Shown: one piece after another, positions 1 to 9,513 of the stretch
Numbering within the stretch: the stretch's first letter is position 1
How the letters are laid out: every line of letters begins with the position of its first letter
Translations under genes and position numbers: made by a program
The notes under the pieces: model-generated
Told to the model about the DNA's origin: nothing
What the model saw: the letters and a program-made list of their open reading frames with translations, nothing else
Database searches by the model: none
Source of the DNA: Paraburkholderia hospita
Lineage (GTDB): Bacteria > Pseudomonadota > Gammaproteobacteria > Burkholderiales > Burkholderiaceae
Assembly: GCF_002902965.1 (NCBI RefSeq)
Contig: NZ_CP026106.1
Location: forward strand, 1,488,001-1,552,000
Direction: 5' to 3'
DNA: 64,000 bases

Positions 1-2
1 AA

Positions 3-1262
3 GAAAGCCGCTATTACATCAACGACACGGGCACGGGCAACACGCTGAACCTCTCACACCCGCGCGTGCTGCAGATGGTCACGGACAGTCTGCGCTACTG
101 GGTGACGGAGATGAACGTCGACGGCTTCCGCTTCGATCTCGCGACCATCCTCGGGCGCGAGCCGTATGGCTTCGACGAAGGCGGCGGCTTTCTGGACAGT
201 TGCCGGCAGGACCCGATCATCTCCAGTGTGAAGCTGATCGCCGAACCTTGGGACTGCGGGCCGGGCGGCTATCAGGTGGGTGGCTTCCCGCCTGGCTGGG
301 CCGAATGGAACGATCGCTTTCGCGACACGGTGCGCTCGTTCTGGAAGGGCGACGAAGCGTCCGCCGCCGATCTCGCCAAACGCCTCACCGCTTCAGGCGA
401 TTTCTTCAACCGGCGGGGCAGACGCCCCTGGGCGAGCGTGAACTTCATCACTGCGCACGACGGCTTCACACTGAACGATCTCGTCTCGTACAACGAGCGC
501 CATAACGAGGCGAACGGCGAAGACAACAACGACGGCCATAGCGACAACCGCTCATGGAATTGCGGCGAGGAAGGGCCATCCGACGACGCCGAAATCATCG
601 CATTGCGCGAGCGCCAGAAACGCAATCTGCTCGCGACGCTGCTGTTTTCGCAAGGCACGCCGATGGTGCTTGCAGGCGATGAATTCGGCCGCACGCAGAA
701 GGGCAATAACAACGCGTACTGCCAGGACAACGAGGTCAGCTGGATCGATTGGGCGGGTATCGACGACAACGGCCGCGCGCTCACGGAGTTCGTGCGCAAG
801 CTGACGACGCTGCGCCACGCGTTACCCGTGCTGAGGCGCAATCGCTTTCTCACGGGCGAGATGCGCGAAGACATCGGCGTGATGGATGTGAAATGGCTGA
901 GTCCCGTCGGCGTCGTGCTGACGGACGAGCAATGGGACGATTCGGCGATGCGCTGCTTCGGCCTCGTGATCGACGGGCGTGCGCAGGCGAGCGGTATCCG
1001 GCGTCCGGCCTCCGACGCGACGCTGTTGCTCGTCATCAACGCGTATCACGACGTCGTCGACTTCATGTTGCCGGAGATACCGGGCAGCGATCAGTGGAGC
1101 TGCATGATCGACACGAACGCGCCTGAGCGCGACGAATTGCCTGATTTCGGATCGGGCGACGTGTATCAGGTGACGGGCCGTTCGCTGTTGCTGTTCTCGT
1201 TGCATGCAAAGGGCGAGACGAAGCGGATCTTCCAGCGGCTCGAAGAGCGTTTGACGGCGTGA
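3..1262 (+). CDS. glgX: Glycogen debranching enzyme GlgX, 3' part
   Basis: Cytoplasmic GH13 isoamylase-type enzyme that hydrolyses alpha-1,6 branches of glycogen after phosphorylase trimming. The frame is open from the window edge, so the gene starts outside; about 419 residues are visible. The catalytic triad can be read: nucleophile Asp in DGFRFDLA, acid Glu in LIAEPWD and the transition-state Asp in FITAHDGF. The segment NEANGEDNNDGHSDNRSWN is typical of GlgX and TreX. It converges on the glycogen synthase gene glgA, fitting a split glycogen locus. No internal break is seen. A malto-oligosaccharide debranching role is equally possible for this family. Confidence 0.93.
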   Translation, partial: ESRYYINDTGTGNTLNLSHPRVLQMVTDSLRYWVTEMNVDGFRFDLATILGREPYGFDEGGGFLDSCRQDPIISSVKLIAEPWDCGPGGYQVGGFPPGWAEWNDRFRDTVRSFWKGDEASAADLAKRLTASGDFFNRRGRRPWASVNFITAHDGFTLNDLVSYNERHNEANGEDNNDGHSDNRSWNCGEEGPSDDAEIIALRERQKRNLLATLLFSQGTPMVLAGDEFGRTQKGNNNAYCQDNEVSWIDWAGIDDNGRALTEFVRKLTTLRHALPVLRRNRFLTGEMREDIGVMDVKWLSPVGVVLTDEQWDDSAMRCFGLVIDGRAQASGIRRPASDATLLLVINAYHDVVDFMLPEIPGSDQWSCMIDTNAPERDELPDFGSGDVYQVTGRSLLLFSLHAKGETKRIFQRLEERLTA

Positions 1263-1320
1263 GCTTTCTTGAAGGCGCGATTTTGTCGGCGTAGTGGCGG
1301 ACCTGAGAGGAAGTGGCAGT

Positions 1321-1360
1321 GAAAAAAGAAAAACCGGACCTCTTCGCGAGAAGAGGTCCG
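1321..1360 (-). terminator. Intrinsic terminator of glgA, possibly bidirectional
   Basis: A perfect 11-bp stem (1335-1345 with 1350-1360) closes on a GCGA loop. Read on the minus strand it is followed by a run of T broken by single other bases, 56 nt after the glgA stop. It also lies 73 nt after the glgX stop, where the plus-strand tail is only moderately T-rich. Confidence 0.8.
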
Positions 1361-1415
1361 TTGCTATTTGCTATTCATTATTTGCACAGCCCGCATGCGG
1401 GCTGTCGCGTCACAC

Positions 1416-3038
1416 TCACGCGCTTCGCGCCACCGTCTCCTGCGACGCCGCGCCATTGCTCCACGCAGTCTGCGCGCTCGCTGCGCCGCTCGCATTCGCG
1501 CGACGTTGCGCCGACGCCGCTGCAACGCGTTCGACATCGACACGCGGTTGCGCCGGGCGTGCATCCGTCAACAGGCCATAGAGTTTCAGATATGCCTGCA
1601 CCGGCTTGCGCCAGCTGAAATCGCACCGCATCGCATTGCGCTGCAGTGCATGCCATGACGAAGGCCGCATGAACGCGTCGAGCGCGCGCTGCAATGCCGC
1701 CGCGACGTCCTCGGGTGTCTCGCCGTCGAACAGAAAGCCCGTTGCGCCTTCTTCGGGCAAGCCGAGTTCGGGCGAACGCTCGGGCGTGTAATCGACGATC
1801 GTGTCGCGCAGCCCGCCGACTCGCGATGCGACGGGGATCGTGCCGTAGCGCAGCGCATAGAGCTGCGTGAGGCCGCACGGCTCGAAACGGCTGCCGTGCA
1901 GCAACAGGTCGGCGCCCGCGTGCAGCATGTGCGCGCGCCGTTCGTCATAGCCGATATACGCGCCGACGCGCTGCGGCCATGCGGCGGCGAGATCGCGCAC
2001 TGCGGCTTCGAGATACGCGTCTCCCTTGCCGAGAATCGCCACCTGTAGCCGCGGATCGCGCGCGAGCAGTAACGGCAATGCTTCGACCACGACGTCCGCA
2101 AGCTTTTGCGACGTCAGACGGCTGCCTATCGCAACCAGTGGCGCGAATGGATCGACCGTCAGGCCGAAGGTCTGCTGCAGATCGCGCTTGCAGGCCTGCT
2201 TGCCTCGCACGTCGTCGGCGGAATAGGCGCGCGCGATCTGCGGGTCGGTAGCGGGATTCCATGTCGCGCTGTCGATGCCGTTCGTGATACCCGACAGTTT
2301 GTGCGAGCACGCTTGCAGCACGCCTTCCATCAGATGCCCGAAATGCGGCGTGAGAATTTCGCGCGCGTAGTTCTCGCTGACGGTGACGACCTGGTCCGCG
2401 TGCACGATGCCCGCTTTCATCATGCTGAGCGCGCCATAGAACTCGATGCTGCGCGGGTCCGTCAACGCGGGCGCGAGCAGTTCGGGCGGCACGCCCATCC
2501 AGCTACCCAGCGCGAGCGGATAGTTGCCCTGAAACGCAAGGTTGTGCACGGTGAACACGCTTTTCGCCGCGACGCCTGCGAGCTTCATCAAAAGCGGCGT
2601 AAGGCCCGTGTGCCAGTCGTGCGCATGCACGATGTCGGGCATCTCCACGCCGCGCACGCCGCGCGCAATGCGCGTCGCGGCAGCGGCAAGCGACGCGAAG
2701 CGGATCGCGTTGTCGAGATAATCGCGGCCCTGCTCGTCCTGATAGAGGTTGTCGCGTTTGAACAGATGGTCCATCTGCAGGAGCAGGACGGGCACGCCCG
2801 TATCGGGCATGTGCGCGCGCAACAGTCGCGCGTCCCCGCCCGGCAGGCCGCTGATGCGGCAGAGGGGCGTCACGCCCACCGCGCGCTCGAGCGCCGCAGG
2901 ATACGCAGGCAACAGAATGGTCGAAGCGACGCCCGCGTCGCGCAACGCGGCGGCGTACGCACTCACCATATCGCCCAAACCGCCGGACTTCGCCAACGGC
3001 ATCGCCTCCGAGGCGACGAGAAGGACGTTCAGCGTCAA
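1416..3038 (-). CDS. glgA: Glycogen synthase GlgA (ADP-glucose)
   Basis: GT5 glucosyltransferase that extends alpha-1,4-glucan using ADP-glucose. It is about 540 residues, somewhat longer than typical bacterial GlgA (about 480) because of the C-terminal tail. The N-terminal KSGGLGD ADP-glucose motif follows NVLLVASEA, and the C-terminal GT-B domain carries SRFEPCGLTQLYALRYG. I start it at a TTG (3036-3038) because a GGGAG ribosome site lies 8 nt upstream and the GT5 fold begins there; the longer frame back to 3269 adds an arginine-rich, low-complexity leader that does not look like protein. The last roughly 35 residues are Ala/Arg-rich. Convergent with glgX. Confidence 0.92.
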   Translation of the reverse strand: MTLNVLLVASEAMPLAKSGGLGDMVSAYAAALRDAGVASTILLPAYPAALERAVGVTPLCRISGLPGGDARLLRAHMPDTGVPVLLLQMDHLFKRDNLYQDEQGRDYLDNAIRFASLAAAATRIARGVRGVEMPDIVHAHDWHTGLTPLLMKLAGVAAKSVFTVHNLAFQGNYPLALGSWMGVPPELLAPALTDPRSIEFYGALSMMKAGIVHADQVVTVSENYAREILTPHFGHLMEGVLQACSHKLSGITNGIDSATWNPATDPQIARAYSADDVRGKQACKRDLQQTFGLTVDPFAPLVAIGSRLTSQKLADVVVEALPLLLARDPRLQVAILGKGDAYLEAAVRDLAAAWPQRVGAYIGYDERRAHMLHAGADLLLHGSRFEPCGLTQLYALRYGTIPVASRVGGLRDTIVDYTPERSPELGLPEEGATGFLFDGETPEDVAAALQRALDAFMRPSSWHALQRNAMRCDFSWRKPVQAYLKLYGLLTDARPAQPRVDVERVAAASAQRRANASGAASAQTAWSNGAASQETVARSA

Positions 3039-3460
3039 GGTTGTGACTCCCGGTGAAAGAGTAGATTGAATGAGACGCTTGAATTGCCGCCGCAGATGGC
3101 TGGCGCGATCCGTGCGGCGGATCGGGTCGGCGAGAGAGGCGAGGGGCGACGGCTTCGGTGAGCAGCAAGCGGTGTGCCATAGGCACGCGCATATCGTGAA
3201 GCTTCTGCAGCGCGGCTCGGCGTTTTCTTCAGATCTTTGAGCGACGCGGGACTGCGGTGCATGAAGCACTGTAGAGGATGAAATGCGTCAACTTGGTGAA
3301 CGTGCGCGATGGACGGGCGCTGCCGTGCGAACGTAAAACTCGTCGAGAAAAGGGCGAGGGTTTTACACAGGTGCGATGATCCCGCACGAGCGTTCGACAC
3401 TTTGATTGACTTCATACGGGGCGCATTGCGCGCCCCGCGTACATCGGTGCTCTATCGCGC
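3039..3460. other. Intergenic region upstream of glgA
   Basis: No convincing gene lies here. It should hold the glgA promoter (minus strand) and the 3' end of the YSC84-like gene. A GC-rich hairpin (3417-3424 with 3430-3437) sits 24 nt after that gene's stop but lacks a T-run, so it is only a weak terminator candidate. Confidence 0.5.
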
Positions 3461-4048
3461 TCAGATATCGAGCCGCGAAATCTTCGCGCCTTCAAGCGAT
3501 ACGCCCGCCATCAGGCCTGCGTTGGTCAACACGAATGCCTGCACGGGCTTCGTAGCCGTCGTCGTATCGATGTTGCCGTTAGCCCCGACCTTTACGAGCG
3601 CGACCGTCGCATCGCCGCCAACCGACCAGCCCTGGCTGTTGCGGAAGCTGTCGAGTGCATCCTGCGCCATGAACAGGAAGATCACGCCCTTGGACTGCGC
3701 ACCGATCTGCAGGCCGAACGAGCCTGCTGCCGTGCTGTAGTAACCCACCGTTTGCCCGCCAACGCGCAGCGACCCTTGGCCATATTGTCCGCCGATCCAG
3801 AAGCCTGCCTGCACGACGGATGGGAACACCAGCACGCCGCGCGCTTTCGCGACCAGTTCGCGTGAGCCGTTCGCGGTCGTGTAGAGCCGCGAGAGCGTTT
3901 CATCGACACTCGAATCGATCGCGCGGCGCTTGTCCGAGTTGCTGGTGCTCGTCGTGGAATGCGAACCCGTCATCGTGCAGCCCGAGAGGGCGAGACCGCC
4001 CGCAGCGAGTGCGGCGCTGGTGCTCAGTATGAAATTTCTTCTATGCAT
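3461..4048 (-). CDS. YSC84/SYLF-family lipoprotein
   Basis: About 195 residues. The N-terminus has an RRNF twin-arginine-like motif, a hydrophobic stretch and a lipobox ending LALSGC, so it should be an envelope lipoprotein. The body matches the Ysc84/SYLF type: a DETLSRLY segment, AKARGVLVFPSVVQAGFWIG, then Gly-rich strands ending in ISRLDI. The domain binds lipid in eukaryotic homologues; its bacterial function is unknown. I chose the ATG at 4048, seven codons inside the longest frame, because a CAGGAG ribosome site precedes it and the signal peptide then begins correctly. Its upstream neighbour on this strand is a response regulator, too far for a clear operon. Confidence 0.85.
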   Translation of the reverse strand: MHRRNFILSTSAALAAGGLALSGCTMTGSHSTTSTSNSDKRRAIDSSVDETLSRLYTTANGSRELVAKARGVLVFPSVVQAGFWIGGQYGQGSLRVGGQTVGYYSTAAGSFGLQIGAQSKGVIFLFMAQDALDSFRNSQGWSVGGDATVALVKVGANGNIDTTTATKPVQAFVLTNAGLMAGVSLEGAKISRLDI

Positions 4049-4283
4049 CGTTGTTCTCCTGTCTGTCAACGCGAGATCCCCGGCTAGCGCCTCCCTTGGT
4101 GCTTCGCCGCAGCCGCCCGGGCGCGCTAAACCTTTGTGCGGCGAGGGCTGACAATGCGACAGCAGTTCGCGTGCCTGGCCCTGTCGCCGTCGTCGCCCAG
4201 GATGCGTGAAGCGGCGTGACTAATCCTTGACGGTATGGACGCGACTGGGCTGCGCAGGCGTGACTGTATGAATTACACACGCG

Positions 4284-4727
4284 CTATGCGTCATCCGATG
4301 TCGCCCGCTTCAACAGTTCGAGCAGACGTTGGGGCGTCAGCGGCTTCGCGCAATGCGCATCGAAGCCGGCTTCGCGCGCCCGCTCGCGATCGAGCTGCGA
4401 CGCGTAGCCCGTACACGCGATCAGCAACATATCCGAAGTCGATTCAGAGGCGCGCAGGCGGCGCGCAAGCTCGAGCCCGTCGACGCCCGGCATCGCGATG
4501 TCGAGCACGACCGCAAATGGCTGCCATTGGGACGCGAGTTCGCAGACGTCCTCGGCGCGGTGCATCGCGCGGCATTCGAAGCCGTTTGCAAATAGCAGCA
4601 GTTGCAACGCGTCGGCGGCATCGGCGTAATCGTCGACGACCAGCACGCGCCGGTTGTCGGTCATATGCGCGCCGATGGCGCGCCATTGCAGTTCGTCATC
4701 ACTGTCGTGTACATTTTTTGTTGCCAT
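4284..4727 (-). CDS. Single-domain response regulator (CheY-like receiver)
   Basis: 147 residues made almost wholly of one receiver domain. After a 25-residue lead come RVLVVDDYADAAD (acidic pair), VVLDIAMPGVDG (phospho-acceptor Asp), the conserved Thr in IACTGYA and the Lys in CAKPL. No output domain follows, so it probably acts by protein-protein contact in a phosphorelay. The start at 4727 has GGAG nine bases upstream; a second ATG at 4664 would remove only the lead peptide. No histidine kinase lies next to it, so its partner is unknown. Confidence 0.88.
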   Translation of the reverse strand: MATKNVHDSDDELQWRAIGAHMTDNRRVLVVDDYADAADALQLLLFANGFECRAMHRAEDVCELASQWQPFAVVLDIAMPGVDGLELARRLRASESTSDMLLIACTGYASQLDRERAREAGFDAHCAKPLTPQRLLELLKRATSDDA

Positions 4728-5100
4728 TTTCGCTGGTCTCCAATTGGCGCCTTGGCGTCTTTCTGCCTCCCCAAGGCTGCAAGGTCAGCAAAGGTTGGAC
4801 CCGAAACAAGTGGGACAAGCGAGCATAGGGTTGCCGTTCGGAATGGAATCAATTGCCGTTAATTAACAATTTCGGCGCATGTAGGGGTTAACCAGACGCA
4901 ATTGGCAACCGTTAAAAAGGGCGAATTAGCTAAGCCTGTTGTTTATAGGAAGACTTTCCGTTTTATTCATGCGACATAAATGCGCATTCGGATTTATATT
5001 CTGATCGGCGCCGCGATACGGGATTCGCTGTAAGGCGCCGGCGACCTGCAATTGGCGTCGTCGGAATGCGCGCTTCCAATAAGACAGCAAGCGAGGGACT
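4728..5100. other. Divergent intergenic region
   Basis: AT-richer spacer between the response regulator (minus) and the racemase-family gene (plus). It contains a 10-bp palindrome (4858-4867), several CAATTGGC-like words and a hairpin with CGGCGCC/GGCGCCG arms near 5008-5042. It presumably carries both promoters. No gene is seen. Confidence 0.45.
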
Positions 5101-6594
5101 ATGGATACATCGTCTGGGATGGGACGCCGTGCGCTCGGCGTTGTCGGCGGCGCGGCGCGTCTCGCGAGCGTGGATGTGTTGCGCAAAATGCATGACGCCA
5201 ATGCCGCTGCGCGTACGTTTCAGCCATTGGATATTGCTGTCGAACGCGTATCGGATATCGAGCGCCGTGCGTCAATTTCTTATGCCGCGGGTTCAGCGCA
5301 ACATAAGTTGCGCGTATTCGATGCGATACGCGATTTTGAACAGCGCGGCTTGCCCGCTGTTGCGCTGCCATGCTTCGAAAGTCATTTGTTTATCGAGGAA
5401 TTACAGCAGAACACGACGCTTGCAATCGTCGATATGGTCGCTGCGCTGTTTGCGCATATTCGCCAGCGTTATCCGCTTGCGCGCCGCGTCGGCGTGCTGA
5501 CGTCGCCGGTGCTATGCGAGCGCCGGCTGTTCGAGCGATACGGCGAGAGCGCGCATGTCGAAGTCGTGAGCGTCGCCTTGAAGGGCGTGGAGGGGCTGCG
5601 AGAAGCATGCGAAACGCTGATCGGGCAGGGCGTCGATGTGCTGCTGCCGGGCAGCACTGATAGCGCATTGTCGCTGCGGCGACTCGGCGCTCTGGCCGTG
5701 CCCATCGTCGACAGCTATTCGGTGTACGCGCAACATCTGTTGTTCGCCGATCATCGCAAGCCAGCGCACCAGATCAAGCTCGGCGTGGTCGGCGGCGTAG
5801 GACCCGCTGCGACAGTCGACTTCATGCACAAGGTCGTGCGCAATACGCCCGCTGCGCGCGATCAGGATCACATCAAGGTCATCGTCGAACAGAACCCGCA
5901 GATTCCCGACCGCACCGATCATCTGACGGGCGATGGCGCGGACCCGACGCTCGCGCTCTACGCGACGTGCAAAAAGCTCGAAGACGGCGGCGCCGATCTG
6001 ATCGCGATTCCGTGCAATACCGCGCATGCGTTCATCGGGCCGATCGAAGCGCGCTTGCGCGTGCCCATCATCAACATGATGAACGTGACGGCCGACTATC
6101 TGCGCACGGCGTTCCCCGCCGTCGATCGCATCGGCCTGCTCGCCACGGACGGCACGATTGCAAGCGGTGTCTATCGCACGGCGCTCGAAGCGCGCGGCAT
6201 GACGCAGGTCCTGCCGCCGCTCGCCATGCAGGCGCGCGTGATGAATGCGATCTACGGCGCGCGGGGCGTGAAGGCGGGCTTCACGAACGGCGAGTGCGCT
6301 GATGACATCATCGCGGCCGTCGAAAGTCTGTTGTTGCAGCAGGTCGAAGTCATTCTGCTTGCCTGCACCGAGCTGCCGCTTCTTTTCCCGCAAGCGGCGA
6401 CGGTGACGCGCAAAGGCCGCAGCGCGCATCTCGTCGATCCGACGGACGTGCTCGCAAGGTGTTGCGTCGAGTTCGCGCGAGGCACGCCGCGCGTCATACC
6501 GATGAGCGCAAGACATGAAGCGTTGCCGGTCGAATATGCCGCGTATGCGAAGCGAAAGGAAAGCAATGTGGCAGTTAATGCCGAATTACTTTAA
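5101..6594 (+). CDS. Tandem two-domain Asp/Glu racemase-family protein
   Basis: 497 residues, about twice the usual racemase length, formed by two related halves. The second half (from about residue 228) is a complete Asp/Glu racemase: GVVGGVGPAATVDF, first catalytic Cys in IPCNTAH and second in LLACTELPLL. The first half has a parallel layout (GVVGGAARLASVDV, then ALPCFESH with the first Cys), but the second Cys position reads PGSTDSA, so a Ser replaces the thiol. I infer one active cofactor-free racemase or isomerase domain fused to a degenerate, perhaps regulatory copy. The start ATG has GAGGG only 3 nt upstream; an ATG at 5119 is an alternative. Substrate unknown. Confidence 0.8.
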   Translation: MDTSSGMGRRALGVVGGAARLASVDVLRKMHDANAAARTFQPLDIAVERVSDIERRASISYAAGSAQHKLRVFDAIRDFEQRGLPAVALPCFESHLFIEELQQNTTLAIVDMVAALFAHIRQRYPLARRVGVLTSPVLCERRLFERYGESAHVEVVSVALKGVEGLREACETLIGQGVDVLLPGSTDSALSLRRLGALAVPIVDSYSVYAQHLLFADHRKPAHQIKLGVVGGVGPAATVDFMHKVVRNTPAARDQDHIKVIVEQNPQIPDRTDHLTGDGADPTLALYATCKKLEDGGADLIAIPCNTAHAFIGPIEARLRVPIINMMNVTADYLRTAFPAVDRIGLLATDGTIASGVYRTALEARGMTQVLPPLAMQARVMNAIYGARGVKAGFTNGECADDIIAAVESLLLQQVEVILLACTELPLLFPQAATVTRKGRSAHLVDPTDVLARCCVEFARGTPRVIPMSARHEALPVEYAAYAKRKESNVAVNAELL

Positions 6595-6792
6595 AGACAA
6601 TAGCATGATGACTTTCGTGTTTCTTTTCGCTTTCTAATGGCTTTCCGATAAGAAGTATTTCAAGGTATTTCTTTTCCTTATCAAACGTTTCACAATAAGT
6701 TCTTCATTCGACTTCAGACTGCGTTTCCAGCGACGGCAAGCCTTCCCGGGTAAGCCGTCATCGGTCGATTCCGCTGGAACCTGGACGCTCGA

Positions 6793-7155
6793 ATGAACGG
6801 ACTCCCTCTCTCTTCCTTGCGCGTGAGCGCAATCGTTGCGCTCGCATCGTTCGCCCTCGCCGCATGTGGCGCGGACGATGCCGCCACGGTTAGCAGCTCG
6901 ACGCCTGGCGCGTCGCAAGCCAATACGGCTGCGCCTTCCGCATCGCCGTCTGGATTACCGCTGCCGTCTTCGACGACGGGCAATTCGGCCAACGCGTTCA
7001 ATACGCCGGCCGCGAGCGGCATGAACGCAGCCGACAACACGCGAAGCGACGCGCAGGACAGCGCCGCCATTCTCAGCGCGCAGGCCAGCCTTGCCGCCGA
7101 CAACCAGCAGGTCGCGCCCGTTCTTCGCTACGCGCCAGGCGAAGAGAGCCATTGA
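6793..7155 (+). CDS. Small Ser/Ala-rich lipoprotein
   Basis: 120 residues with a classical signal peptide and lipobox (FALAACGA), so Cys25 is the likely lipidation site. The mature part is a low-complexity Ala/Ser/Pro/Thr linker without a recognisable domain. It lies 107 bp upstream of the phospholipase C gene on the same strand and may be co-transcribed with it. A role as an envelope partner of the phospholipase is only a guess. No homologous family is recognised. Confidence 0.7.
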   Translation: MNGLPLSSLRVSAIVALASFALAACGADDAATVSSSTPGASQANTAAPSASPSGLPLPSSTTGNSANAFNTPAASGMNAADNTRSDAQDSAAILSAQASLAADNQQVAPVLRYAPGEESH

Positions 7156-7172
7156 ATCGACGTTCAGGCAAT

Positions 7173-7196
7173 AAAGAAACAAAGAAACAAAGAAAC
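7173..7196 (+). repeat. Three tandem copies of an 8-bp unit
   Basis: AAAGAAAC occurs three times in a row in the spacer between the lipoprotein and phospholipase genes. It is a slippage-prone purine tract about 65 bp before the phospholipase start. Confidence 0.8.
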
Positions 7197-7262
7197 GCGC
7201 GTGAATACGCGCGGTTATTCCCTTGTTAATTCCTTTCCCCCCGAGAAGAAGGCAATAACATC

Positions 7263-9416
7263 ATGACATCCAATAGCCGTCGCCGTTTTCTAAAGACCGC
7301 AGCAACGTCCGCGGGCGCAGCCGCCGCCGTGACGATGCTGCCGGAATCGATCCGCAATGCGCTCGCGGTCCCCGCCAATTCGCGCACGGGCTCGATCCGT
7401 GACGTCGAGCACATTGTCGTGTTCATGCAGGAGAACCGTTCGTTCGATCATTACTTCGGCCATATGCGCGGCGTGCGCGGCTACAACGACCGCTTTCCGA
7501 TTCCGCTGCCCAATGGCAAGCCCGTCTGGTATCAGCCGTCGAAAGCCGATCCGACCAAGCCCGTGCTGCCGTTCCACCTGAACACGCAGACCACGAGCGC
7601 GCAATGCGTCGGCGATCTGGATCACTCGTGGTACAAGACGCACGGCGCGATCGACGGTGGCCGCTACGACCAGTGGCCCGCGAACAAGACGGACATGACG
7701 ATGGGCTATCACCTGCGCTCGGACATTCCGTTCCACTACGCGCTGGCCGATGCGTTCACGGTCTGCGATGCGTACTTCTGCTCGCTGCCGGGACCGACGC
7801 ACCCGAACCGCTCGTACCTGATGACGGGCATGGTCGATCCGACGGGCACGAAGGGCGGCCCGCTGCTCGACAACAACGACTTCGTGGACGGCGACGTGCC
7901 GCCGAAGTATCAGCTGCTGTCGTGGACGACCTATCCGGAGCGTCTGGAAACGGCCGGCATCTCGTGGCAGATCTATCAGCAGGGCACGGACGGCTCGGAC
8001 CCGCTGAATGGCAACTACGGCACGAACATCCTGCAGAACTTCGAGAACTTCATCAATGCACAACCGGGCTCGTCGCTGTTCCAGCGCGCGCAGACGGTGC
8101 GCACGATCGACGACCTGAAGGCCGACGTGCAGGCCAACCGCCTGCCGCAAGTGTCGTGGTTGTGCCCGCCCGCCGCGTACTCGGAGCACCCGAAGTACAC
8201 GCCCGCGTACGGCGCGGAGTACACGTCGCAGATTCTCGACGCACTGACGTCGAACCCCGAGGTGTGGAGCAAGACAGTGCTCTTCATCATGTATGACGAG
8301 AACGACGGCTTCTTCGATCACGTCGTGCCGCCGCAAGTGGCGACGTCGCGCGCGCAGGGGCTTTCGACGGTGACGGCGGACGGCGAGATTCACGATGTCG
8401 TCAATCCGGGCCGCGGCGGCAGCTATACGGCCGACAACCTGCCGTACGGTCTCGGACCGCGCGTGCCGATGACGATCGTCTCGCCGTGGACGAAGGGCGG
8501 CTTCGTGTGCTCGCAGGTGTTCGATCACACGTCGGTGATCCGCTTCATCGAAACGCGCTTTGGCGTGCATGAGCCGAACATCACGGCATGGCGCCGCGCG
8601 GTGTGCGGCGACCTCACGACGGCATTCGATTTCCGCACGCCGGACGCGAAGATGCCGCCGCTGCCGGACACGAGCAACTACAAGAGCATGGCCGACAACC
8701 AGTGCGCGACGCAGCCCGCGCCGACGGTGCCTGCCGTGCCGGGCGCGATCGATCCGCAGGAAGCGGGCATCCGTTTCGCGCGTGCGTTGCCGTATGAATT
8801 GCATGTGAACGGCAAGGTCGATGAGAAGGCCAACTCGCTGACGATCGAAATCGGCAATACGGGCGATCAGGGCGCGCACTTCTATGTGTACTCGACCAAC
8901 CGCACGGATGGACCGTGGCGTTATACGGTGGAAGCGGGTAAGACGCTGAAGGACGTGTTCAACCTGTCGTCGACGAACGGCGTGTATGCGTTCACCGTGT
9001 ACGGCCCGAATGGTTTCGTGCGCCGCTTTGCGGGCAACGCGCAGCCGCAGTCGAACCAGGCCAATGCGCAGGGCCTGTTCGGCCATAACCGCAAGCCGGC
9101 GTTGCCGGAAGTGAAGACGCATTACGACGTCGGCAACGGCAACGTGTATCTGAAGTTCACGAATCACGGCGACAGCATCGCGCGGCTGTCGGTGGTCGAT
9201 AACGCGTATGGCGCGCATCCGCGCCCTGTGATCGTGCCGCCGAACGCGTCGATCGAAGAGGCCTGGGTGCTGTCGGCGAGCCACCACTGGTACGACTTGA
9301 CGGTGAGTGACAACGACGACGCGTCGTTCCAGCGTCGGCTTGCCGGTCACGTCGAAACGGGTAAGACGAGCATCAGTGATCCGGCGGCTGTCGTGCCCGT
9401 CATGACGGCGTCGTAA
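7263..9416 (+). CDS. plcC: Phosphocholine-preferring phospholipase C, Tat-exported
   Basis: 717 residues of the PlcN/PlcC/AcpA phosphoesterase family (PF04185), which splits phosphatidylcholine to diacylglycerol and phosphocholine outside the cytoplasm. The N-terminus SRRRFLKTAATSAGAAAA is a clear twin-arginine signal. Family motifs follow: IVVFMQENRSFDHYFG near residue 60, SLPGPTHPNRSYLMTG, and MYDENDGFFDHV near 345. Two C-terminal beta-rich DUF756-type repeats (about 500-700) match full-length bacterial PLCs. An AAGAAGG ribosome site precedes the ATG. A strong terminator follows the stop. Haemolytic versus non-haemolytic type cannot be told from sequence alone. Confidence 0.93.
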   Translation: MTSNSRRRFLKTAATSAGAAAAVTMLPESIRNALAVPANSRTGSIRDVEHIVVFMQENRSFDHYFGHMRGVRGYNDRFPIPLPNGKPVWYQPSKADPTKPVLPFHLNTQTTSAQCVGDLDHSWYKTHGAIDGGRYDQWPANKTDMTMGYHLRSDIPFHYALADAFTVCDAYFCSLPGPTHPNRSYLMTGMVDPTGTKGGPLLDNNDFVDGDVPPKYQLLSWTTYPERLETAGISWQIYQQGTDGSDPLNGNYGTNILQNFENFINAQPGSSLFQRAQTVRTIDDLKADVQANRLPQVSWLCPPAAYSEHPKYTPAYGAEYTSQILDALTSNPEVWSKTVLFIMYDENDGFFDHVVPPQVATSRAQGLSTVTADGEIHDVVNPGRGGSYTADNLPYGLGPRVPMTIVSPWTKGGFVCSQVFDHTSVIRFIETRFGVHEPNITAWRRAVCGDLTTAFDFRTPDAKMPPLPDTSNYKSMADNQCATQPAPTVPAVPGAIDPQEAGIRFARALPYELHVNGKVDEKANSLTIEIGNTGDQGAHFYVYSTNRTDGPWRYTVEAGKTLKDVFNLSSTNGVYAFTVYGPNGFVRRFAGNAQPQSNQANAQGLFGHNRKPALPEVKTHYDVGNGNVYLKFTNHGDSIARLSVVDNAYGAHPRPVIVPPNASIEEAWVLSASHHWYDLTVSDNDDASFQRRLAGHVETGKTSISDPAAVVPVMTAS

Positions 9417-9455
9417 GTGGCCTGATCCAGAACGTGTAAAACAGCGCAAAGCTTG

Positions 9456-9492
9456 GCCCCGGCATGGTTCACATGCCGGGGCTCTTTTTTAT
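9456..9492 (+). terminator. Intrinsic terminator after the phospholipase gene
   Basis: A perfect 11-bp GC-rich stem (9456-9466 with 9472-9482) with a 5-nt loop is followed by a T-run, 39 nt after the stop codon. Confidence 0.92.
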
Positions 9493-9513
9493 TTGTTGAT
9501 CAGCAAAGGCGGT

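Noticed and set aside
1386..1405. A 20-bp perfect palindrome after glgA
   Set aside because: Reported only here: it is short, has just a two-base centre and adds nothing to the strong terminator 26 bp further on.
3417..3437. GC-rich hairpin after the YSC84-like gene
   Set aside because: No T-run on either strand, so not called as a terminator.
7290..9449. A 719-codon open frame on the minus strand opposite the phospholipase gene
   Set aside because: It is Arg/His/Val-rich antisense read-through caused by high-GC third positions; the plus-strand frame has all family motifs.
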